Part shown: one piece after another, positions 27,953 through 32,985 of the stretch
Layout: the number at the start of each line of letters is the position of its first letter
Position numbering within the stretch: the stretch's first letter is position 1
Assembly (NCBI GenBank): GCA_034687125.1
Contig: JAQGBZ010000556.1
Span: 1 to 32,985 of the forward strand
DNA from: Neelides folsomi
Lineage: Eukaryota; Arthropoda; Collembola; Neelipleona; Neelidae
Direction of reading: 5' to 3'
DNA length: 32,985 nucleotides
The notes under the pieces: model-generated
Told to the model about the DNA's origin: nothing
Databases searched by the model: none
The model's input: the letters and a program-made list of their open reading frames with translations, nothing else
Made by a program: the position numbers and the translations under genes

Positions 27953-29689
27953 TTAAGGTTGTACTGGTCCATGTCCAAAAGGTGATTTGGAATTTGTTCG
28001 AAGAAAATAAAGTCCTTTGTGTCTAAAAAACATGAAATAATTAATTAAAGCATGTTAGATATAAAGATCAATGCTTATATAATAATAAACAAAATACATA
28101 CGATTTATCGACATATTCTCCCATGAAAGCTTTCACGTTGCAGGGGCATTTGAGTTCAACGAAATCTTCCCAAGAATCACAAAGACATCCTTCAAAAGCT
28201 GAAGGGACAATCACAGATTCAACAAAGTATTCATATGATCTTGAATGGGAACAAGCACCAACTGGATCGGGTGCACAACCAGGCTAAAAATAATAAAAAT
28301 ATTAACAAACTTTCAAAATTAATTGAAATTATACATTAATTAAACAAAACTACAAATGTATTTAAAAACTTACTTGAGGAGGAAGCCCTTCGTTTGGATA
28401 AAAATCAATATGTCCTAAAAATATATTTTTATATATTAGGTAATGTCTATTAAACTGTTTTAATCTTTGAAAATGATTATTATAATAATTATGTAAATCA
28501 AGAATTTATATTAAAATTTCTTGCCTCTGGGTTCTTTAAATGCCAAACCACCATCGAACAAAGTTCCTCCAGCAGTGTGAATTACATCAACATACTCAGC
28601 ATCGGTTGGGTCAAGTCTTAATAATTGTGAAATTGAAATTATTATAAGTTTACATATTTTAATTACCAAATACTTAACATAAAAAATCTTCACCTTCCAC
28701 CATCATCAACTTGACCAAAAAGCGGAAGTGCTGGGTCAGTCGCAGTAATCCTGCCCATTTTCTGTCCAAATCTCCTTGCCAACTCCGCTCCAAGAAATCC
28801 GCCAACGTGAGTTCCAAGCGAATGGCCAACAAAATGGGTATTTTGCAATGTTGCTTCATTCTTTATATCAATGAGCCATTCCATGAGAAATGCAACCCAA
28901 TGACCAACTGGGCGAGTATTGGCAGCAGCTGTGTCATACCTTTACACCATGAAAATATATAAAATGTCTTTTGTTTGTAAGTATTTTAGTTTAATAATAT
29001 GGTCAAATTCCATACCATGGAGCTGCTGCAAATTTTCCCCAATCTACGCTAATAATGTTCAGATTTCTTCCAGAACTCAATAAACCTAAGTTCAACGAAT
29101 TATTTTTAGCTTTATTATTGATACTTTATTAAGTTTTAATCTTGAGCATTTTATATATTGGAAAATTATATTTTATATTATAAAATTACCATTTTTAATA
29201 GCAAGAGCTGATCCAGTAAAAGGATCTCCACCAAATCCGTGAGAAACGATTTTAACTGGAGCTCCTTTAATCCAATTTGATCTTTCAAAAAGTTCATCGT
29301 CTCCAGGTGCAAGCCAATCGCCTTGGATTGGATTTGCCCTATTTAATAATTTTCAAATTATTTGTCGCTTACACATTTATATTATATACTCTAGCTTTAC
29401 CTCCATGTAAATTATACATGTTTATGACATATTAGTACAATAGTATACATACTACTATGTATAGGTTAGGATTAAAATATTAGGAAAGATAAAAGGCATA
29501 CGCTGTGTAAAGATAGAATTTGACTTCAGTGATGTCGTTCAACACATTTCCACCGTTCCCTGCCAATTGAGCTGAAACGACCGTCGAGTCGTCTGTATCT
29601 GTTGGCATTAAAACATGATCACGCCCAATATTTAATTTCCCGCCGCTTGAAATTCCCAAGAGGGAAACTAAAACCATAAGTTTAAACAT
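27953..29689 (-). CDS. Secreted lipase / phospholipase A1-like (PNLIP family)
   Basis: Alpha/beta-hydrolase that cleaves ester bonds of neutral lipids or phospholipids outside the cell; 345 aa. Minus-strand exons: 29689-29502, 29338-29190, 29085-29016, 28939-28694, 28616-28525, 28414-28374, 28283-28102, 28022-27953. A signal peptide covers about residues 1-16. Visible landmarks are VKFYLYT near the mature N-terminus, VSHGFGG (oxyanion region), VDWGKFAAAPWY, GHSLGTHVGG with nucleophile S176, ITATDPALPLF with D204, GHIDFYPN, and ACSHSRS with H275, so the triad is complete. It lacks the C-terminal PLAT domain of vertebrate pancreatic lipase, and the lid and beta9 regions look short, as in arthropod PLA1-type members; substrate choice between triglyceride and phospholipid is inference. 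The fifth intron starts with GC (AGAG|GCAAG). It converges with the four-TM gene on its left. Confidence 0.93.
28415..28524 (-). other. GC-AG intron of the lipase gene
   Basis: Reading on through the donor would end the protein four codons later and lose the catalytic His. Splicing AGAG|GCAAG to TTTTTAG|GACAT joins the codons to give PRGHIDFYPN, the conserved GHxDFYPN motif of this family, in frame. No GT donor in the right phase lies nearby. The GC donor matches the usual strong AG|GCAAG consensus of this minor intron class. Confidence 0.85.
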
Positions 29690-29701
29690 TTTATTGTAAT
29701 G

Positions 29702-30200
29702 TGCTCAGGTAAAGCCTAAAATTAAATGAAGTTAATTTGAATTCAACTTAAATGATTATCAAATATTACAAAACTATCATGTTATCTTATCTTTACGCCT
29801 AATTAATAATTTTCCAAAACATCATGTTACATCATATTCCTCGCAAATTATCATGTATTCATGTACTATTGGTAAAATTCAATTTCATATTATACAAGCA
29901 TTTCCAAAATGGTTAATATCAAATATCACCCCTTTATTTAATTTGTTTTTGATTTATTGGTACTCAATTCAATTATTATTATCTTTTAATGAATATTACT
30001 CTTAATCAGAATCAATTAATTGTAATGCATTAACATTAAAAGCATTATGTATTAAGATTGTAATAAATATTACATTACATTACAAGCGAATGAATGAATT
30101 AGAAATAATTAGCAAAATCAAGTTTAAATAAATGAACTCACTGACAACAAATCATGTGGATGAAATTCAGTTCCAATGCTTAATATTTTATTTTCATCAA
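29702..30200 (-). other. Probable leader intron and 5' UTR exon of the lipase gene
   Basis: On the minus strand, AATTTTAG|GCTTTACC lies about 25 nt upstream of the lipase start codon, and TTGTCA|GTGAGT, a good donor, sits at about 30142. A non-coding first exon from roughly 30200 to 30142 and a leader intron of about 430 bp fit these sites. The interval otherwise holds only AT-rich sequence. Transcript data would be needed to confirm it. Confidence 0.4.
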
Positions 30201-30204
30201 ATGC

Positions 30205-30213
30205 GTAAATCCA
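30205..30213. repeat. Target-site duplication of element 1, left
   Basis: GTAAATCCA, repeated exactly at 30763-30771 directly outside the other end of the element. Confidence 0.7.
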
Positions 30214-30247
30214 ATGTGTATAAAGTTACCACCCCACACACACGTTA

Positions 30248-30380
30248 AGCCTATCTTAATACACTACTTTCAAGGCTTTTAGTGATCCCCACGGGGTACG
30301 AATCTGGGGCTTGGCAGATATGTTAGTATGACCCTTCGAAACAACATATATGAGTTTGGTGATGGGCAGTTCAGTGGGAT
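30248..30380. repeat. Subterminal repeat copy A of element 1
   Basis: Starts AGCCTATCTTAATACACTAC and includes CCCCACGG, TTGGCAGATATGTT and a CAACATAT run. It is diverged from copy B (about 30412-30540, same strand) and from copy C (about 30611-30728, opposite strand), sharing blocks such as TTGGCAGA and AACA(A/T)AT. Confidence 0.6.
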
Positions 30381-30411
30381 TCAAATAAATTTAGAAAATG
30401 TTTGTTCTTCC

Positions 30412-30540
30412 AATCCTAATACATTACACATTTAAAGCTCGCGGTTTCATAGTGTTCCCCACGGCTTTGGAACATGACGCTTGGCAGACATGTTGGTAAG
30501 ATCATTCTAAACAACATATCCAAGTTTCGTTAAGGGCGGA
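30412..30540. repeat. Subterminal repeat copy B of element 1
   Basis: Starts CAATCCTAATACATTACAC and carries the shared blocks GTTCCCCACGG, TTGGAACATG, TTGGCAGACATGTT and AAACAACATAT in the same order as copy A. It is closer in some blocks (TTTGGAACATG) to the inverted copy at the right end. Confidence 0.6.
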
Positions 30541-30762
30541 TCAACCCAACTTATATAAGTTTGAAAATCTTTACACGCATTTTAATACATATTTTAAAAT
30601 TCACTGACCATACTTTTACATATTGTTTAGAAAGAGTGTATAAAGATGTCTGCCAAATCCCATGTTCCAAAGTGGTGGGAAACACTAAAAAATCGCGAGT
30701 TTTAAAATGTAATGTATTAGGATAGGCTGAAATAGTGTGCGGGGTGGTAACTTTATGTACGT

Positions 30763-30771
30763 GTAAATCCA
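30763..30771. repeat. Target-site duplication of element 1, right
   Basis: GTAAATCCA, identical to 30205-30213. Confidence 0.7.
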
Positions 30772-30903
30772 TATCTTTAAATTATCTTTAAATTAATTAA
30801 AAAAGAGTTCATATTATTTTGGCAAAAGAATAAGCGAATTTGACATAAGAATAATTAACATTGATATTAAAAAAATAAATAAATTTGACTTAGAGTACCT
30901 TTG

Positions 30904-31153
30904 AATTGGGGTCAAGATCTTGGGTGTGAAAACGGGTATATATACCTGAAAAGTATGTATACCCGAAAACAGGTACATGCATACCTGAAAACGGGTATAT
31001 ACACCAGAAAACAGCTATACATGCCCGAAAACAGGTATGCAAATTCGAAATTCGCCGTATACCTAAAAAGAAGTATACTTACCCGAAACAAATTTCGAAC
31101 CAGGTAAAGAGGTATACATACCCGTTTTCACACCCAAGATCTTGACCCCAACC
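30904..31153. mobile_element. Non-autonomous TIR element 2 (250 bp, tandem-repeat core)
   Basis: The ends are near-perfect inverted repeats of about 40 bp, sharing TTGGGGTCAAGATCTTGGGT and on through GTGAAAACGGGTAT. They are flanked by GTACCTTTG (30895-30903) and GTACCTTTT (31154-31162), an 8-of-9 direct repeat. The core is not coding: it consists of about five degenerate copies of a 20-odd-bp unit of the form ATACC(T/C)GAAAAC(A/G)GGTATA, itself partly palindromic. The open frames at 30901 and 31063 simply run through this repeat. Confidence 0.75.
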
Positions 31154-31331
31154 GTACCTTTTTCATATAAAACTGAATATTGACATAAAATAATAAATAA
31201 CTTTATAATTTTTAAAAGTACGTTTAAGATCATTTTTATTGAATATTCCATTGATTCCCGTATATGGATATTAAAAAGAAGTATTTTGGGACAATTATGT
31301 ACAATATAGTAGCTCAATCTACAAAAATTTA

Positions 31332-31660
31332 GTCTAGCATTTCCCAGTTTGGCACACCATGGTTCACCATAGTTCATCATGGTGACTCCGTGGTGAAAAG
31401 ACCAAAATTTTTCAGAATTTAATGGGGAATTCAATTCTCAACATTACATTCCATGGTATACTTAATATGGTGAAATTTCATGGAGTTCATCCATGGTTAA
31501 AGAAAAATATTCATGGAATTTATTCCACTGACCATGGATAATGGTGAGTTAAAGATAGGAAAATTAACATTGGTTCACCATGGAAAACAGTAAAATGTCC
31601 ATGGAAAATTCATGGGTCACCATGGTTCACCAAGGTGTGCCCAACTGGGAAATGCTAGCC
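31332..31660. mobile_element. Non-autonomous TIR element 3 (329 bp, CCATGG-rich)
   Basis: The ends are inverted repeats sharing CTAGCATTTCCCAGTT, then GGCACACC and TGGTTCACCAT-type sequence (left GTTTGGCACACCATGG, right complement GTTGGGCACACCTTGG). They are flanked by the exact 8-bp repeat AAAATTTA (31324-31331 and 31661-31668). Seven CCATGG palindromes lie inside (31357, 31451, 31491, 31532, 31578, 31599, 31620), far more than expected for such AT-rich DNA. There is no coding capacity. Confidence 0.75.
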
Positions 31661-31669
31661 AAAATTTAT

Positions 31670-32242
31670 TAGAACTATATTGATTATCAATATTATTGAC
31701 AGATTGAGCAACTATGTATATTATTCTCTATTACCCTAAAGTTAATAAATTGAAGATAAATCAGAAATTCTTAATTTCCATGCCATAAATGTAAAAAGTG
31801 ATCAAAGTTATTAATGTCAATTTTTTTATTTTGTCAGTTATTTATTCTTATGTCAAGTTAATTGGTATCCATTAAAAACATCATTAAACCAAATGAACAT
31901 GTTTTATTTTATAAAATGATCCTCTTTAAACATAAAATTATCAACATTAATTCAATATTTGATAAATGTTCATCATCTGTCTAAATTGTTTTAATCTCAA
32001 TTTGTATTTATTCAATTGGGTAATTAGACATAGTTAACTTAATATCCAACTAAAAGTTTTACAATTTCCCAAGGATTATTGACTCAATTGTAAGTTAAAA
32101 TTTTTCAGAACTGATTGTTTACCTTTTACAAAGAATGTAAAATTAACATTTGTCCAAATAAATCACCTTTGTAAATTATAAATGAGACACACAGAGCAAA
32201 CTTACGTTGAGTTTCTTAATAACAATTAACCCAATTTAAGCA
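31670..32242. other. Intergenic spacer upstream of the Cys-rich peptide gene
   Basis: AT-rich, with no coding exon. It carries the right arm of the outer inverted repeat (to about 31860), and its right end should include the promoter of the gene starting at 32243. No specific promoter motif can be defended. Confidence 0.5.
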
Positions 32243-32836
32243 ATGTTAGGAAGTAAAAAAGAAAAAATGTTCTACGTCCTTGTTTTGTTTCTTTATATGC
32301 AATCAAATGGAGAATCAAAGGTAAGAATAAAAATAGACATGCCAATGAAACATCTGGTATTAACTTTAATTTTCAAATACATAGGACCTTGGAGAAATTC
32401 AAAAAAAGATTTACATGGGACGTAAGTGCCTTCAAATGCCGTAAAACCTTATCATAATTAACATTAAAAATTTTGCACTATCTATAGGTATGGTTAATGT
32501 TTAATTGCCAAAATACAGTAAAATATGTTTAATAAATTTCAATGATTTTCAGCAACAGAGACTGATTACGGCGTAATTAATTTATTATGCTGGCTTTCAA
32601 ATTTTCAAATTAATTGCCCACCTTTGTCTTCTTCTACAGCTGTAAATATCAACGTGTGTCCAGCTTCTTGCGATTTCTCAGCAACCTCAACAACGTGTGG
32701 AACATCTTTAGGTGCAGCTGGGCCAATGTGTCAGACTTGTTGCATACTATGTCCTTTTAATTGTCAGGATAAAATAAATTCTAAAGGAAAATGCAGAAAT
32801 GCTGCAGTCTGCAATCCTGAATGTTGCACGCCTTAG
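32243..32836 (+). CDS. Secreted 12-cysteine small peptide, unrecognised family
   Basis: Exons 32243-32320, 32385-32421 and 32640-32836 (phases 0 and 1) give 103 aa. MFYVLVLFLYMQSNG after a short basic leader is a signal peptide; M9 could be the real start. A 15-20-residue segment follows (DLGEIQKKIYMGP, across the second junction), then a 58-residue Cys-rich module with 12 cysteines spaced C-x3-C-x8-C-x10-C-x2-CC-x2-C-x3-C-x9-C-x5-C-x3-CC, ending two residues later. Even cysteine number and export signal point to six disulfides in an extracellular peptide. I do not recognise the pattern as defensin, whey-acidic, kunitz or metallothionein; antimicrobial, toxin-like, metal-binding or structural roles are all open. 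The last acceptor has a strong pyrimidine tract (TTTGTCTTCTTCTACAG). Confidence 0.75.
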
Positions 32837-32985
32837 TATTTGATATCGATTTTTCTTAGATATTAGTTAAGATATACTTGAAATAATAGGTGCCAACACA
32901 ATTAATAGATACAGTATGTAAATAATGTAATGACACTTAAATTTTTTAATCAATTTTATAAAATAACTTCAACAATTATTTACTT
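32837..32985 (+). other. 3' flank of the Cys-rich peptide gene
   Basis: AT-rich sequence to the window edge, without an exact AATAAA hexamer; the ATAAAATAA near 32960 is a possible variant signal. The 3' UTR may run past the window. Confidence 0.35.

Larger units (their letters stand above)
30214..30762. mobile_element. Non-autonomous TIR element 1 (MITE-like, 549 bp)
   Basis: Long imperfect terminal inverted repeats: both ends share ATAAAGTTACCACCCC, and the similarity runs inward about 130 bp through CCTATC(T/C)TAATACA, TAGTG and TTGGCAGA. When ends are set just inside the 9-bp direct repeat GTAAATCCA (30205-30213 and 30763-30771), the outermost bases align without gaps, differing only by transitions, which supports the boundaries. 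A second, direct-orientation copy of the subterminal unit lies at about 30412-30540. No transposase is encoded. Long TIRs with a 9-bp duplication recall Mutator-like elements; 8-bp hAT-type duplication is the alternative. Confidence 0.75.
30840..31856. repeat. Outer inverted repeat enclosing elements 2 and 3
   Basis: TTGACATAAGAATAA at 30840-30854 recurs as its exact reverse complement at 31842-31856, and a degenerate direct copy, TTGACATAAAATAATAAATAA, starts at 31180. Shorter matches (AGCTCAATCT near 31311 against AGATTGAGC near 31704) lie further in. An older element or duplication may have been invaded by elements 2 and 3. The outer limits are not clear. Confidence 0.35.

Noticed and set aside
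28711..28962. 83-codon plus-strand open frame
   Set aside because: Antisense to the lipase exon that carries the catalytic Ser and Asp.
30551..30772. 73-codon minus-strand open frame
   Set aside because: Lies in the right arm of TIR element 1 and has no transposase or other protein motif.

Overview
The window is AT-rich nuclear DNA from an animal, most likely an arthropod. All recognisable genes are split by short introns (about 60-230 bp, mostly GT-AG), and the protein families present are metazoan: an LRR/FN3 cell-surface receptor, a DPP4-type S9B peptidase and a PNLIP-family lipase. Springtails or AT-rich insects would fit the base composition and small introns, but nothing here fixes the species.

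Layout: (1) 1-1091 is gene-free and probably holds the 3' UTR of the first gene. (2) 1092-5364, minus strand: a seven-exon gene for a 1078-residue single-pass receptor (signal peptide, LRR array with Cys caps, Ser/Thr/Pro-rich stalk, FN3, one TM helix, His-rich cytoplasmic tail). Its start codon lies 9 nt inside an exon that begins with a splice acceptor, so at least one leader exon lies further upstream. (3) About 5.4-21.5 kb: 16 kb with no supportable coding gene. It is very AT-rich, broken by GC-richer islands, and may be the receptor's first intron and regulatory region. (4) 21522-25664, plus strand: a complete 17-exon dipeptidyl-peptidase-4-like gene (849 aa) with an intact catalytic triad and substrate-anchoring residues. 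(5) 26911-27573, plus strand: a three-exon gene for a 155-residue four-TM protein of unrecognised family. (6) 27953-29689, minus strand: an eight-exon secreted lipase (345 aa, complete triad, no PLAT domain, short lid), with one GC-AG intron. (7) 30205-31668: three small TIR elements without coding sequence, each flanked by an 8-9-bp direct repeat; the first abuts the probable lipase leader exon. (8) 32243-32836, plus strand: a three-exon gene for a 103-residue secreted peptide with 12 cysteines, not assigned to a family.

The genes do not form one pathway. The peptidase and the lipase are both surface or secreted hydrolases, which would suit a digestive or secretory tissue, but that is inference. 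The most novel items are the 12-Cys peptide, the cluster of three structurally different TIR elements, and the receptor's His-rich tail. All exon models were built by hand from reading frame, splice-site sequence and phase, and have no transcript support.
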